Shown: positions 15,659-24,968, counted from the first letter of the stretch. The stretch: DNA of 53,986 bases from Phormidesmis priestleyi BC1401 (GCF_001650195.1 NZ_LXYR01000035.1:1-53986), one strand, 5' to 3'. The notes: a model not told the origin generated them from the letters alone. Program-made: numbers and translations.

Positions 15659-17149
15659 ATGAAAGTTGAACTGAAAGATATTTCCAAACGGTTTGGCAAT
15701 GTTCACGCTAACGATCGCGTCTCACTCACGGTTGAAGCGGGTACGATTCACGGACTTTTGGGTGAAAATGGAGCCGGAAAAAGTACGCTGGTGAAAGTGC
15801 TGAGTGGGTTTATCAGTCGAGATTCGGGGGCGGTCTTACTCGACGGAAAATCGGTTGAGATTAAAACACCTGCCGACGCGATCGCCCGCAAAATCGGGAT
15901 GCTGCACCAAGACCCGCTAGACTTTCCGCCGCTGTCGGTATTAGACAATTTTATAGTGGGCAAAACCGGGACGGGGTTGATTGATCGGCAGCGATCGCTT
16001 CGCCAACTACAGCAGCTATCGACTCACTTTAACTTCAACCTCAATCACTACGAAACGGTTGCAAATCTCACCGTTGGCGAACGGCAACAGCTAGAAATTT
16101 TGCGCCTCTTATCGCTAGGGGTCAGCACCCTAATTTTAGATGAACCCACGACCGGAATTTCTGCCTCTCAAAAGACCGCATTATTTAAGGCAATGAAGCA
16201 GTTAGCCAGCGAGGGCAAATCGATTATTTTTGTCTCTCACAAGCTCGAAGATGTTGAAGAATTATGCGATCGAGTCACCGTTCTCCGACACGGCAAAGTC
16301 AGGGGACGGGCTGAAATTCCGTGCCCCGATGCTGTGCTGATCGATCTGATGTTTGGTCGCGAATTGGCTCCCCCGCTCAAGCCCCAAACGCGTCAATCTG
16401 AACCCGCTTTGCAGTTAGAAAAGATTCGGGTTGACACCGATCGCTTGACGCTTCGCTTAGGCGATTTGACTGCTTATAAAGGTGAAGTCATCGGACTCGC
16501 CGGACTTGAAGGCAGTGGACAACAACAGCTTCTATTGATGTGTGCTGGGCTGCTGCGAGCGTCTACAGGTCAGATTCGCGTCAACGGCGTAGAAATGACT
16601 CACGAATCCTACTCAAAGTATCTCGATCGCGGGATTGGCTATTTACCCGCCGATCGCTTAAAGGATGGGTTGGTGAGTGGCTTATCGATTCAGGATCATG
16701 TTGCCCTACGGACTCCGAGTCGCAGTTTGTTTGTCGATTGGAAAGAGACTTTAAAGCAAACGGTGCAAGCGATCGCAACCTTCAACATTCGCGGTAAGCC
16801 CAACACCCTTGTAGAGCGATTGTCAGGCGGCAATCAACAACGGACTCAGTTAGCATTGCTGCCCGTCCCCTTAAATCTGTTGTTGATGGAACATCCGACT
16901 CGCGGGTTAGACATTGAGTCCGTATTGTGGGTATGGCAACAGTTGATTGCGCGCTGCCAAACCGGGACAACGATTTTGTTTATGTCATCCGATTTAGATG
17001 AAATTATGCGATATAGCGATCGGGTCATTGTGTTTAGTGGAGGTCAGGCATCTCACCCGATCGCCGTCTCTGATCTCACTGCTGATCGTTTAGGACAGAT
17101 GATCGGCGGTCGATTGAGCGACACATTAGAACCATCCGTGATTTCATGA
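15659..17149 (+). CDS. Double ATP-binding subunit of nucleoside ABC importer
   Basis: 496 residues with two fused ABC modules, as in RbsA/MglA and BMP-type nucleoside importers. Module 1 has Walker A GLLGENGAGKST, a weak signature LTVGERQQ and Walker B LILDEPTTGI. Module 2 has a degenerate Walker A (GLAGLEGSGQQQLL) but a good signature LSGGNQQR and MEHPTRGLD in place of the usual Walker B end. This asymmetric pair, with one site probably non-hydrolytic, is normal for the family. Its stop overlaps the first permease start by four bases. Confidence 0.9.
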   Translation: MKVELKDISKRFGNVHANDRVSLTVEAGTIHGLLGENGAGKSTLVKVLSGFISRDSGAVLLDGKSVEIKTPADAIARKIGMLHQDPLDFPPLSVLDNFIVGKTGTGLIDRQRSLRQLQQLSTHFNFNLNHYETVANLTVGERQQLEILRLLSLGVSTLILDEPTTGISASQKTALFKAMKQLASEGKSIIFVSHKLEDVEELCDRVTVLRHGKVRGRAEIPCPDAVLIDLMFGRELAPPLKPQTRQSEPALQLEKIRVDTDRLTLRLGDLTAYKGEVIGLAGLEGSGQQQLLLMCAGLLRASTGQIRVNGVEMTHESYSKYLDRGIGYLPADRLKDGLVSGLSIQDHVALRTPSRSLFVDWKETLKQTVQAIATFNIRGKPNTLVERLSGGNQQRTQLALLPVPLNLLLMEHPTRGLDIESVLWVWQQLIARCQTGTTILFMSSDLDEIMRYSDRVIVFSGGQASHPIAVSDLTADRLGQMIGGRLSDTLEPSVIS

Positions 17150-18195
17150 CTAAACGAATTTTTTATTATCAGCTTGCATCGATCGCACTCGCGATCGTAT
17201 TCATCACAGCAATCATTCTAGTAGTGGGCGCGTCTCCACCTTCTGTAATCACTGCAATGTGGTCGGGTGCATTCGGCACCGTAGGTCAATTCGCACGAGT
17301 GATCGCAACGCTTGCACCACTTTTGCTCTGTGCAAGCGGATTGTTATTCACATTCACAGCCGGGTTATATAACTTAGGGATTGAAGGTCAGATTGCTTTT
17401 GGTGCGATCGTCTCTACGTTGGCGATTCGTCTCACTCAGGATTCGTTGCCTCCAGCGCTAGTGATCGTTCTAGCGATTTTAATGGGTGGTGTTGGAGGCA
17501 CTCTCTGGGGATTGCTGGCTGGAGTCCTAAATGTTTATGGACGCATTAACGAGATTTTTTCGGGGTTAGGTTTAAACTTTGTCGCCGATGGTTTAGCGCT
17601 CTATTTAATCTTCGGTCCCTGGAAGCGTGAAGGAGTTGCCTCCATGAGTGGCACTGAGCAGTTTCCAGAATCGTTGTGGCTGCCGACGTTTGGTAATACA
17701 GATGCGAGTCCGATCGCGCTGTTGATCGCGATCGCGGCTGTCGCTATCACATTAATCATTTTACGAGGAACCTATTTCGGTTTGCGATTAAGAGCCGTAG
17801 GACAAAATCTTCGCGCTTCTTATGTCTTGGGCATTCCGTCTATTCGACAATTGCTGAGTGCATTTGCAATCTGTGGCGGGTTTGCTGGCATCGCTGGAGC
17901 GTTGCAGGTATTAGCGGTTTTCCATCGGTTGATCCCCAATATTTCTAGCGGTCTAGGCTATCTAGCGCTGTTAGTTGCGATGTTAGTCGGCTTGAATGCC
18001 TGGTTTATCCTTCCCGTTGCTTTTTTCTTTAGCGCTCTGAATATCGGTAGTCTACAGCTTCCATTAGATTTAGATCTAGAATCGTCTCTCGCAGGTGTGA
18101 TTCAAGGAACACTCGTTTTGTTTGTGCTGTTGGCAAGAGGAGTGAGCGAATCGCTCCGCAAACCTTCAACAACCCCCCTTCATAAAGGCTATTGA
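17146..18195 (+). CDS. Nucleoside ABC importer permease 1
   Basis: 349 residues with about ten hydrophobic segments. The family-typical FTAGLYNLGIEGQIAFGAIV and INEIFSGLGLNFVADGLALY, then GLRLRAVGQNLRASYVLGIP, match BPD_transp_2 permeases of the YufP kind. It overlaps the ATPase stop (ATGA at 17146-17149). Together with the 18235 protein it should form the membrane channel. Confidence 0.88.
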   Translation: MTKRIFYYQLASIALAIVFITAIILVVGASPPSVITAMWSGAFGTVGQFARVIATLAPLLLCASGLLFTFTAGLYNLGIEGQIAFGAIVSTLAIRLTQDSLPPALVIVLAILMGGVGGTLWGLLAGVLNVYGRINEIFSGLGLNFVADGLALYLIFGPWKREGVASMSGTEQFPESLWLPTFGNTDASPIALLIAIAAVAITLIILRGTYFGLRLRAVGQNLRASYVLGIPSIRQLLSAFAICGGFAGIAGALQVLAVFHRLIPNISSGLGYLALLVAMLVGLNAWFILPVAFFFSALNIGSLQLPLDLDLESSLAGVIQGTLVLFVLLARGVSESLRKPSTTPLHKGY

Positions 18196-18234
18196 CGGAA
18201 ACGACAGTCAACTCACTCGATCGGTTTATGACCT

Positions 18235-19227
18235 ATGGATATTGCTCAAATAACTCCTATTTTAGCGACGGCGATCGCGACTTCTACACCCCTCGTGTTT
18301 GCCTGTCTGGGCGAGACGATTGCTGAACGAGCCGGGGTGATTAACCTCTCTGCCGAGGGCACTATCTTGCTCGGCGCGATGACCAGCTTTGCAATCGCCA
18401 AAACTCTCGAAGGATCGGGAACAGTGCCCAGCCTTTTAGCCGGATTTGCAGGAGCCGCTGTTGTCGGAGCCGCGATCGCGCTGATCGTCGCGTTAGGAAC
18501 GTTGACGCTCAAACAATCGCAAGTCGCGATCGGATTCGTATTGGCATTATTAGGAGCTAGTTTATCGTCGTTTTTGGGCAATTCCTTCGTGAGAATTCCC
18601 GGTCCGACAGTGCCGAGCTTTAAGATTCCCGGCTTGCAGAATCTTCCCCTTTTAGGCAATCTTTTGTTTCAAAGTGACTTGCTAGTGTATCTCAGCTATG
18701 CCGCGATCGCCCTGGTTTGGGTCTACTTCTATCGCACTCGTGCCGGACTGATGCTGAGAGCGATCGGAGAGCAGCCCAACGCCGCCTTTGCGAGAGGAAC
18801 CAATGTCGTCAAAATGCGCTACATTTACACGCTGATCGGGGGAGCCATGATGGGAATCGCGGGAGCCGCTTTTTCTCTCGATTTTAAAGCGGGTTGGAGT
18901 CATATGCACACGGCGGGATATGGCTGGATTGCGTTAGCGATCGTCATCTTCGGCGGTTGGAATCCGCTGCGAGTCGCGTTAAGTTGTTATCTCTTTGGCA
19001 TTTTACAATCGTTGGCGAGTGTTGCTCAAAGCAGCATTCCTGCGATTCCGTCTCAGGTGTTTAATGTTGCTCCTTTTATGTTGATGATTCTATTATTAGT
19101 GCTGACATCTAGCGAGTGGGTAGAGCGAGTATTAAAGCTGTTGCCCTCACCGCTCGATCGGACTGCATCAGAACTGATCCGCAGCGCTCCGCCTGCCGCA
19201 CTAGGCAAAGTCTTTGAGCAAGATTAA
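18235..19227 (+). CDS. Nucleoside ABC importer permease 2
   Basis: 330 residues with about nine hydrophobic segments. ACLGETIAERAGVINLSAEG near the N-terminus and GLMLRAIGEQPNAAFARGTN in the middle are hallmarks of YufQ-like BPD_transp_2 permeases. It lies 39 bases after permease 1 on the same strand and is the last gene of the four-gene importer. The repeat copy at 19264 follows it. Confidence 0.88.
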   Translation: MDIAQITPILATAIATSTPLVFACLGETIAERAGVINLSAEGTILLGAMTSFAIAKTLEGSGTVPSLLAGFAGAAVVGAAIALIVALGTLTLKQSQVAIGFVLALLGASLSSFLGNSFVRIPGPTVPSFKIPGLQNLPLLGNLLFQSDLLVYLSYAAIALVWVYFYRTRAGLMLRAIGEQPNAAFARGTNVVKMRYIYTLIGGAMMGIAGAAFSLDFKAGWSHMHTAGYGWIALAIVIFGGWNPLRVALSCYLFGILQSLASVAQSSIPAIPSQVFNVAPFMLMILLLVLTSSEWVERVLKLLPSPLDRTASELIRSAPPAALGKVFEQD

Positions 19228-19263
19228 AAGTCGTTGCTAAATTCGGCTGCGAAACGATGAATT

Positions 19264-19350
19264 TGCCCTCACCCTAGCCCTCTCCCCAAGGAGAGGGAAC
19301 AAGATTTCTAGCGCTTCTTTCCTATGGGAGAGGGGTTGGAGGTGAGGGCG
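19264..19350. repeat. Dispersed CTCTCC palindrome
   Basis: A full copy (tgccctcaccctagccctct ... gggagaggggttggaggtga) placed between the convergent importer and helicase genes. It can fold into two adjacent hairpins and could act as a bidirectional terminator. Confidence 0.85.
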
Positions 19351-19354
19351 GATT

Positions 19355-20803
19355 TCAGCAATGCCCTTGTTTGCAGCGATCGCAACTTCCACATTTAAAG
19401 CCCGTCGCCTCATCTTCAAATCCAAACGCCCGTAGCAAGAAGCCCCAACGACATTCTCGTGTTTTAAGATAGTCTCGCATTGGTCGCGTTGAGTTAGACT
19501 GGCTCGACGTTTGAGAACGGTCAGACTGATGAATCGTGTAATGAAAGGGATCTGACCACGTTAACTGTCCGAGATTCTGCAATCGTGAAAGCGCGATCGG
19601 ACTTTCTTTAAATTGCTTGGCAACCTCCGTCACGTTTCCCTGCTTTGGCAGCTTTTTCAGAAGTTTCTCTGCTGTTTGCTGCTGCAATTGTCCTTGTGTT
19701 TCAAAAAACTTCCAGCGCTGTTGGTCTTCCGAATCGAGCCAGCCACTCACTAGCGTTAGCGCCTTTGCAGGTTTGCCGTCTCGTCCCGCTCGTCCGATTT
19801 CCTGCACATATTCACTCAGCAAAAATGGCGCATGGAAGTGAACAATCCATCTGACATTCGACTTATTGACCCCCATGCCGAATGCACAAGTGCAGACCAC
19901 AAACTGAAGCGTATCCGTGAGCCACGCCTGCTCGATGCGACGACGATCGCTAGCTCCCAATCCTGCATGATAAGCTGCCGTTTTATACCCCTTCTGCCTC
20001 AGCCAGTCTGACAACTCCTCGCTGTCTCGCCGCGTCCGCACGTAGACTAATCCCGCCTGTTTCGGTTGAGCCTGAATGAACGTCAGCAACCCTTGTCGTC
20101 GTCCTCTCGGAGTCTGCACCGATCGCACCGTCAGACTGAGATTGCTGCGATAGGGATTAAGCCTGAAAATCTGCGGACTCTTTAATTGCAGAACGTGCTC
20201 GATAACTTGCTGAACTTGAGGATCAGCCGTTGCGGTAAAAGCAGCGATCGCGATTTGAGTTCCGGCGGGTTTGTGCTGCAATAGCGCCGATCGCACCGCA
20301 CCCAGTCGATAATAAGCAGGTCGAAAAGCCTCTCCCCACTGCGCCAGACAATGCGCCTCGTCGAGAATAATGCCGTTGATTTGCAGGCTCGGCTCACAGA
20401 GGCGTTGCCAAACTGAGGTGCTCAAGAGCGTTTCGGGCGAGAGATAGAGCAGTCGGAGTCGTTGAGCCTCGATCGCCAAAAGCACTTGTTTGCGCTGCGG
20501 AGCAGGAAGTTCGCTGTGCAGCAACGCCGCAGGTAACCGACGCTGCCGCAACTCTTGCACCTGGTTTTCCATTAAGGCAACGAGCGGCGAAACCACGAGC
20601 GTCAATCCGGTTTGCATCAATGCTGGAAGCTGAAAGCAAATCGACTTTCCGCCACCCGTGGGCATGATAATCAGAGCATCGGTTTGAGAAAGCAACGTCT
20701 CAACGATTTCACCTTGTGGCGATCGAAAGTCGTCATATCCCCAAATTTGTTGAAAGGCTGATCGAATATCGGTTGCAGAAAGGGGAGGTCGGGGAAGGTT
20801 CAT
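19355..20803 (-). CDS. RecQ-family DNA helicase
   Basis: 482 residues from ATG 20803 (MNLPRPPLSATDIRSAFQQI); a longer in-frame start at 20878 looks less likely. Helicase motifs are in order: motif 0 FRSPQGEIV, Walker A MPTGGGKS (47-54), DEAHCLAQWG, AFTATADPQV, TAAYHAGLGASDRRRIEQA, CAFGMGVNKSNVRWIVHFHA and motif VI QEIGRAGRDG. The C-terminus ends in CGSCDRCKQGHC, with four cysteines that fit a zinc site, after a short linker. There is no HRDC domain. This is the short RecQ form common in cyanobacteria. It should unwind DNA 3'-5' in recombination or repair. Confidence 0.9.
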   Translation of the reverse strand: MNLPRPPLSATDIRSAFQQIWGYDDFRSPQGEIVETLLSQTDALIIMPTGGGKSICFQLPALMQTGLTLVVSPLVALMENQVQELRQRRLPAALLHSELPAPQRKQVLLAIEAQRLRLLYLSPETLLSTSVWQRLCEPSLQINGIILDEAHCLAQWGEAFRPAYYRLGAVRSALLQHKPAGTQIAIAAFTATADPQVQQVIEHVLQLKSPQIFRLNPYRSNLSLTVRSVQTPRGRRQGLLTFIQAQPKQAGLVYVRTRRDSEELSDWLRQKGYKTAAYHAGLGASDRRRIEQAWLTDTLQFVVCTCAFGMGVNKSNVRWIVHFHAPFLLSEYVQEIGRAGRDGKPAKALTLVSGWLDSEDQQRWKFFETQGQLQQQTAEKLLKKLPKQGNVTEVAKQFKESPIALSRLQNLGQLTWSDPFHYTIHQSDRSQTSSQSNSTRPMRDYLKTRECRWGFLLRAFGFEDEATGFKCGSCDRCKQGHC

Positions 20804-20931
20804 ATCGTCTAAAAAAGCGCTCTGACTAGAGTGCCCTCTCAAAGGATTTTGATTGGCTTCATCCTGTCGATCGCCCAAACATGCGAGACTGCTATTAGGC
20901 TGTCAATTTTGTTCTGACGGGAGGTATTGTC

Positions 20932-21495
20932 TTGACGCAATCTGATTCTTCACCCACGCTCAAGCAGATTGCCAGCACCTTCCGGCTCACGGGTTGGATT
21001 AGCTTTTGGTCGCAGCTTGTGTTGACGATCGTATCCGGTGCGATTTTGCTATTTGCCCCGATCGCGAGTCGAGGAGATCAGTCAGCCAACAATCCTGGAA
21101 CGAATGTCGGCGTGATTTTGACCGTCTGCGGCATTGCAGCGCTAGGCTTTAATATGTATTGGGCGGTGTTTCGCTATATTCCGATCGGTCGCCGCTTGCA
21201 GGGTGCTGCTTCTACCCGTCCCAAAAAGGCAGACGCAGTTCAAGCGTTGAGAACTGGACTGATCGCGAGCTTAGTCGGAATCTTGCTGGCGCTGCTCGGA
21301 GCCGAAGCGATTATCGGGCTGCTGTTTGGAAAAGCCTTGAGTCAAGGGGCAGCAGGATTTATCAACACCGACCAATCGAAGTTTATTAAACCCCTCGACA
21401 TTCTCGTCGTGCAAGCCAGCATCAATGTGATTTTGGCACATTTCATAGCGATCGCCGCCTCGCTGTGGCTACTCAACAAGATGAGTCGGCAATAG
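20932..21495 (+). CDS. DUF3611 family membrane protein
   Basis: 187 residues with four hydrophobic segments. The opening STFRLTGWISFWSQLVLTIV and SGAILLFAP are typical of the DUF3611 family of cyanobacteria and plastids. The start codon is TTG at 20932, supported by GGGAGG seven bases upstream; no in-frame ATG occurs before the first membrane segment. Its biochemical role is unknown. It is divergent from the helicase gene, 128 bases apart. Confidence 0.8.
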   Translation: MTQSDSSPTLKQIASTFRLTGWISFWSQLVLTIVSGAILLFAPIASRGDQSANNPGTNVGVILTVCGIAALGFNMYWAVFRYIPIGRRLQGAASTRPKKADAVQALRTGLIASLVGILLALLGAEAIIGLLFGKALSQGAAGFINTDQSKFIKPLDILVVQASINVILAHFIAIAASLWLLNKMSRQ

Positions 21496-21501
21496 TAAAG
21501 A

Positions 21502-21747
21502 CTACTTTTCTAGCCAGTCTAAAATTTGATTAAGCTGCTCTAGAGACACCAATCCATAGCGCCAAAGCACCATCGGCAACGGTCCACGCTCTTGTTTGGC
21601 ATAGCGAATTGCCATCGCGATCGACGATTGGGCAAGACACAGATCTTCTTGTAAAAAATAAATAAGTTGAGCGTTACTACGATTAGGACTTCGCTCACTT
21701 TCTTCTAGTTGATATTGCTCAATAATTTCAAACGGCAGCACAGGCAT
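21502..21747 (-). CDS. DUF2949 family protein
   Basis: 81 residues from ATG 21747 (MPVLPFEIIEQYQLEE); a start at 21774 is also open. The order 'FLQEDLCLAQSSIAMAIRYA' then LPMVLWRYGLVSLEQLNQIL is the pattern of the cyanobacterial DUF2949 family. It is small, soluble and of unknown function, and it converges with the DUF3611 gene, only 6 bases between the ends. No operon partner is evident. Confidence 0.7.
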   Translation of the reverse strand: MPVLPFEIIEQYQLEESERSPNRSNAQLIYFLQEDLCLAQSSIAMAIRYAKQERGPLPMVLWRYGLVSLEQLNQILDWLEK

Positions 21748-22050
21748 TGCAGAAGACCCTTGATGAAATAACAAATGGATGAATTTAGTTGTTCATACTA
21801 CACCTAAATTATGAATTGAAAAAATAAGTTCAGTAAATCCTCGGTAGACGAGCCGAATGGGTATTCTCACTCCCTGCTTAAGACATAGACCTTCTGAAAA
21901 AATCTAGGATTCTTCTCACACAGTTAAACCACAGATTGTAGGTACTGAATCTTCAAGTTTGGATAAAGATTTTAGGACGATCGACCGCTCGTGGTTCTCG
22001 TTCCAATTTAATGTTTGATTGCAACACCATCGTCGTTGCTGCATCGGGTG

Positions 22051-22073
22051 GAGACGTTCCGGTGGAACGTCTC
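22051..22073. repeat. Solo hairpin of the GAGACGTTCC family
   Basis: GAGACGTTCC, a GGT loop, then GGAACGTCTC: a perfect 10-bp stem. It is related to the ends of the 11241-11388 element. It is the only structure seen in the 21748-22124 gap and lies near the end of the mazG gene. Confidence 0.7.
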
Positions 22074-22124
22074 TACGGCATGGGGTAAACGCGCGATCGG
22101 TCGCATTCATTCGCAAAATCGGTG

Positions 22125-22961
22125 TCACTGGTCTTTTGCTGCCCGTTCTTTGGCGAGGTTTGCCTTAGCTTGCTGCCAAAACTGCTCCAACTCCTCCAGG
22201 CTATAATCTGCCAGCGGACGATCGATAACCGCTTCGATTTGCATCAATCGTTGAATAAATCTCTGATTGGTGCCCTGAACGGCTTCTGACGGATCGAGAT
22301 CGTGCCAGCGAGCGAGATTGATTAGGGTAAACAACACATCGCCTAATTCTGCCTGCTGGGCAGCTTTACTCTCGTGTGCCAGAGCGTGCTGAAATTCTGC
22401 TAATTCCTCTTGAAATTTTGCCCAAACATCGTCGATCGTGTTCCACTCAAACCCAGCGGCGGCGGCTTTTTGGGAAATCTTCATGCCTGCCATTAACGGC
22501 GGGAGCGATCGGGCATAGCGTTTTAGCTGATACGTTAACCGCTGCGTTTCTGCAAAGTCTTGCCCTTTTTCAGCCGCTTTGATTTGCTCCCAATTGCGAT
22601 GAATCTCGTCCAGATTCTCAACCGTTACGTCAGCAAACACATGAGGATGCCGTCGAATCAGTTTTTCACTAATCTTTTGCGCCACCAATGACAGATCAAA
22701 CTGCCCCTCATCACTGGCAACCTGAGATTGCAGCACCACCTGCAGCAGCAAATCTCCTAACTCTTCAGCGATCGCATCATGGTCTCCAGTGCGAATCGCG
22801 TCTACCACTTCATACGCTTCTTCAATCACATAGGGAGTCAGCGTTTCGCGAGTTTGGGCTAAATCCCACGGGCAACCCCCATCGGGCGATCGTAGCTTGG
22901 CAACGACTTCAATCAGGTGCTGTAGCGCGTCGAGGGTTACGCGTTGGTTTGATGGAATCAT
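22125..22961 (-). CDS. mazG: Nucleoside triphosphate pyrophosphohydrolase MazG
   Basis: 278 residues with two tandem MazG domains. The N-terminal domain has CPWDLAQTRETLTPYVIEEA followed by EVVDAI and EELGDLLLQVV, the metal-binding ExxE...ExxD pattern. The C-terminal domain has GFEWNTIDDVWAKFQEELAE and ELGDVLFTLINLAR. KISEKLIRRHPHVFADV is diagnostic of full-length MazG. It hydrolyses (d)NTPs to monophosphates and pyrophosphate, for housecleaning and stress control. The C-terminal extension is helical and charged. Confidence 0.95.
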   Translation of the reverse strand: MIPSNQRVTLDALQHLIEVVAKLRSPDGGCPWDLAQTRETLTPYVIEEAYEVVDAIRTGDHDAIAEELGDLLLQVVLQSQVASDEGQFDLSLVAQKISEKLIRRHPHVFADVTVENLDEIHRNWEQIKAAEKGQDFAETQRLTYQLKRYARSLPPLMAGMKISQKAAAAGFEWNTIDDVWAKFQEELAEFQHALAHESKAAQQAELGDVLFTLINLARWHDLDPSEAVQGTNQRFIQRLMQIEAVIDRPLADYSLEELEQFWQQAKANLAKERAAKDQ

Positions 22962-22997
22962 GTTAAGTCCTTCAGAGGGCAGTCTCTACTCTATCGC

Positions 22998-23561
22998 TCA
23001 TCCTTTTGCCCGTTTTTTGCCCAGCTTTTTCATTTTCTTTTTATAAGCAGACACGAGCCAATCACTAATACTGTGGCTGAGTGAACCTAACTCTAATCCG
23101 ATCGTGCCTGCGATCCATTCACCAGAGTGTTGCTGTAGTGATTGTCTAATCATTCCAATACTGGTTTCAAACCTCTGCTGAGCCAATATCTGCCAGTGGT
23201 CGATCGTGCCTAAAAGCTGTTGAACGATCGCCCCACTCAAAATGAGAATGCTGCCCCCGATCGCGACCCAAACGATGAGATAAAGAATTCGGACGATCGT
23301 GCCAATCATCAGCCCGTGAGAAAAGAACGATCGGTGACGCATACTCTTACGGTAGGGCAACCAGATCCAGCGCAAAAATCCCCAGCGTTTATATTGCTGC
23401 GAGTAGATGTCTAAATCGGGTCCAAACATCAATCCGCCGACTAAAAAAGCGCCCGACACCACGAGAGTTAGATTGCCGCTTTGAGTCAGCGCAAAGGCCC
23501 CCCCCGTTACAAGGGGCAGACTCCAGAGGGTGATGCTGTCGTGAGTGCGACCAGAAGGCAT
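22998..23561 (-). CDS. DUF2227 putative metal-binding membrane protein
   Basis: 187 residues. MPSGRTHDSITLWSLPLVTG begins the protein, then GLMFGPDLDIYSQQYKRWGF and RHRSFFSHGLMIG. The conserved His/Asp residues in these motifs are the reason the DUF2227 family is called metal-binding. Three or four hydrophobic segments place it in a membrane. The C-terminus is Lys-rich (KKKMKKLGKKRAKG). Function unknown. It is transcribed away from tRNA-Val. Confidence 0.8.
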   Translation of the reverse strand: MPSGRTHDSITLWSLPLVTGGAFALTQSGNLTLVVSGAFLVGGLMFGPDLDIYSQQYKRWGFLRWIWLPYRKSMRHRSFFSHGLMIGTIVRILYLIVWVAIGGSILILSGAIVQQLLGTIDHWQILAQQRFETSIGMIRQSLQQHSGEWIAGTIGLELGSLSHSISDWLVSAYKKKMKKLGKKRAKG

Positions 23562-23598
23562 GAGTGTGAAGGCGCAAAGAATTCTAAATTAAATCGTA

Positions 23599-23625
23599 TA
23601 GACAACTAGCACTGTCTGATACAAT
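23599..23625 (+). promoter_or_regulatory. Probable promoter of tRNA-Val
   Basis: TAGACA (23599-23604) and TACAAT (23620-23625) are spaced 15 bases apart, with the -10 box about 10 bases before the tRNA. The spacing is shorter than the 17-base optimum, so the -35 assignment is uncertain. Confidence 0.4.
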
Positions 23626-23635
23626 ATAGTCAATC

Positions 23636-23707
<72 letters not shown>

Positions 23708-23713
23708 TCGATT

Positions 23714-24061
23714 TCAGGAAGCTGAGCTGCGAGCTAGGGCGGGTGAGTTCCTGGTCTCTCTAGCGTCATCGGTTATGGCAAGTAAACCTCGTTTCTCCCA
23801 ATTCTTAATCAGTCTTTGAACTGTTCGGACTAACTTTCTAAATATTTCTGACCACTTTCTGAGTTTTTGACCGTAAGTGGCGTGATCGCGCGGTGCTATC
23901 AGATCCTCGATCGCTTCTAGCCTAAGTTTTGCTGCTTCGGAAAGATTGGTAATAACCTCATGCTTTTGGGCTTCTACTTCTTCTGAGTCAGATGCTTCAT
24001 TTTCTGAAAACCACTGAAAGTTCTGAAACTCCTTAGTTGCCATACTTTCAGGCTTACCCAT
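23714..24061 (-). pseudogene. N-terminal remnant of a TnsB-like (Tn7/CAST-type) transposase
   Basis: 115 residues. From residue ~38, LSEAAKLRLEAIEDLIAPRD, then ATYGQKLR and RTVQRLIKNWEKRGLLAIT match the first DNA-binding helix-turn-helix domain of TnsB proteins of cyanobacterial type V-K CRISPR-associated transposons and related Mu/Tn7-like elements (pattern LSEEAQ..LE.I..L..P.DR.TYGQKLRE...RTVQRLVKNWEQDGL). Full TnsB is about 550-600 residues with a DDE domain. Here the frame degenerates after ~95 residues and ends at a stop beside tRNA-Val. No tnsC, tniQ, cas12k or repeat array is nearby, so it is a relic. The assignment is from memory of the family. Confidence 0.7.
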
Positions 24062-24177
24062 TCTGATGACACTAAGTTGGTAAAATGATAACTAAAGTGT
24101 TACTCCACATCTGGAGCCAAGCGCACAAATCACAATGACCTAATGCGCTGACAAGGTTGCACTCTACAGGAGGTTTT

Positions 24178-24645
24178 ATGATCGCACTGAAGCTTTTCTC
24201 GGCACTCGGCTGTGGGCTGATCGCTGGAGTCTTCTTCGCTTTCTCTACTTTCGTGATGAATGCCCTTGCCCGACAACCACCCGCACAGGGCATTGCCACT
24301 ATGCAATCCATTAACATCACAGTGATCAATCCGTTGTTTATGACAGCGTTCTTGGGAACCGCTGTAGCTTGCATCCTTCTGGCTATCTCATCGCTATTAA
24401 ACTGGCATCAACCCAGTGCCGCCTACCTGCTAGTCGGCAGTTTGCTCTACCTTGTTGGCACAGTGCTGGTGACGATCGTAGGCAATGTGCCGTTAAACGA
24501 CGCACTAGCGATCGTCAAGCCAGACAGCCCTGAAGGTTCGAGTCTATGGGTCAGTTATCTCGCCAAATGGACGTTTTGGAATCAGGTTCGGACAATAGCA
24601 GCACTCGCGGCAGCAGCATTGTTCACCCTCGAGATCGCTCACTGA
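24178..24645 (+). CDS. DUF1772 (anthrone oxygenase-like) membrane protein
   Basis: 155 residues from ATG 24178, preceded by a strong AGGAGG; an in-frame upstream start at 24157 lacks one. Four membrane segments are seen (~4-24, ~48-70, ~80-105, ~135-150). Family features are FAFSTFVMNALARQPPAQGI, AMQSIN-like TMQSINITVINPLFM and VPLNDAL, as in DUF1772 proteins. Some members are cofactor-free oxygenases for aromatic compounds, but the true substrate here is unknown. It is a single gene; the TnsB relic is divergent from it. Confidence 0.8.
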   Translation: MIALKLFSALGCGLIAGVFFAFSTFVMNALARQPPAQGIATMQSINITVINPLFMTAFLGTAVACILLAISSLLNWHQPSAAYLLVGSLLYLVGTVLVTIVGNVPLNDALAIVKPDSPEGSSLWVSYLAKWTFWNQVRTIAALAAAALFTLEIAH

Positions 24646-24728
24646 GCAGCGCAATCTTACGAATCCTTGATCGAGAATCAGCGTGAGTGCGATATTCTGA
24701 TGTTTAATGCTGTCAAGTCTTATCTGCT

Positions 24729-24962
24729 ATGGCGAAACGCAAAGCTGTCTCCTCAAATCAAGGAATTGCAACCTTGCACGATCGGGTGTCACTGATTGAG
24801 GTTGCTACGCCGCTTCTACTCGATACGCTGACTTCTAACCCCCGGACTGCACCGCTGATTCTGACGCGATTAGATGACCTGACGGCGATCGTTGCACCTG
24901 GTAAGCTTGACGAATTATTAGAGCGCCTCAAAAAGCTGGGGCAACTCCCTAAAGTGCTGTAG
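24729..24962 (+). CDS. Small protein paired with the Helicase_C_3 gene
   Basis: 77 residues: a basic N-terminus (MAKRKAVSSNQ), then amphipathic helices DRVSLIEVATPLLLDTL and DELLERLKKLGQLPKVL. No known domain is recognised. It ends six bases before the larger downstream gene on the same strand, so the two are almost certainly an operon and may form a complex. There is no signal peptide or membrane segment. Its role can only be inferred from the partner. Confidence 0.6.
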   Translation: MAKRKAVSSNQGIATLHDRVSLIEVATPLLLDTLTSNPRTAPLILTRLDDLTAIVAPGKLDELLERLKKLGQLPKVL

Positions 24963-24968
24963 GAGAAT

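Noticed and set aside
24062-24177. Intact CRISPR-associated transposon left end with TnsB-binding repeats
   Set aside because: Only vague TGACA-like and TGATAA words are present; no clear series of repeats or terminal inverted repeat could be shown by eye.
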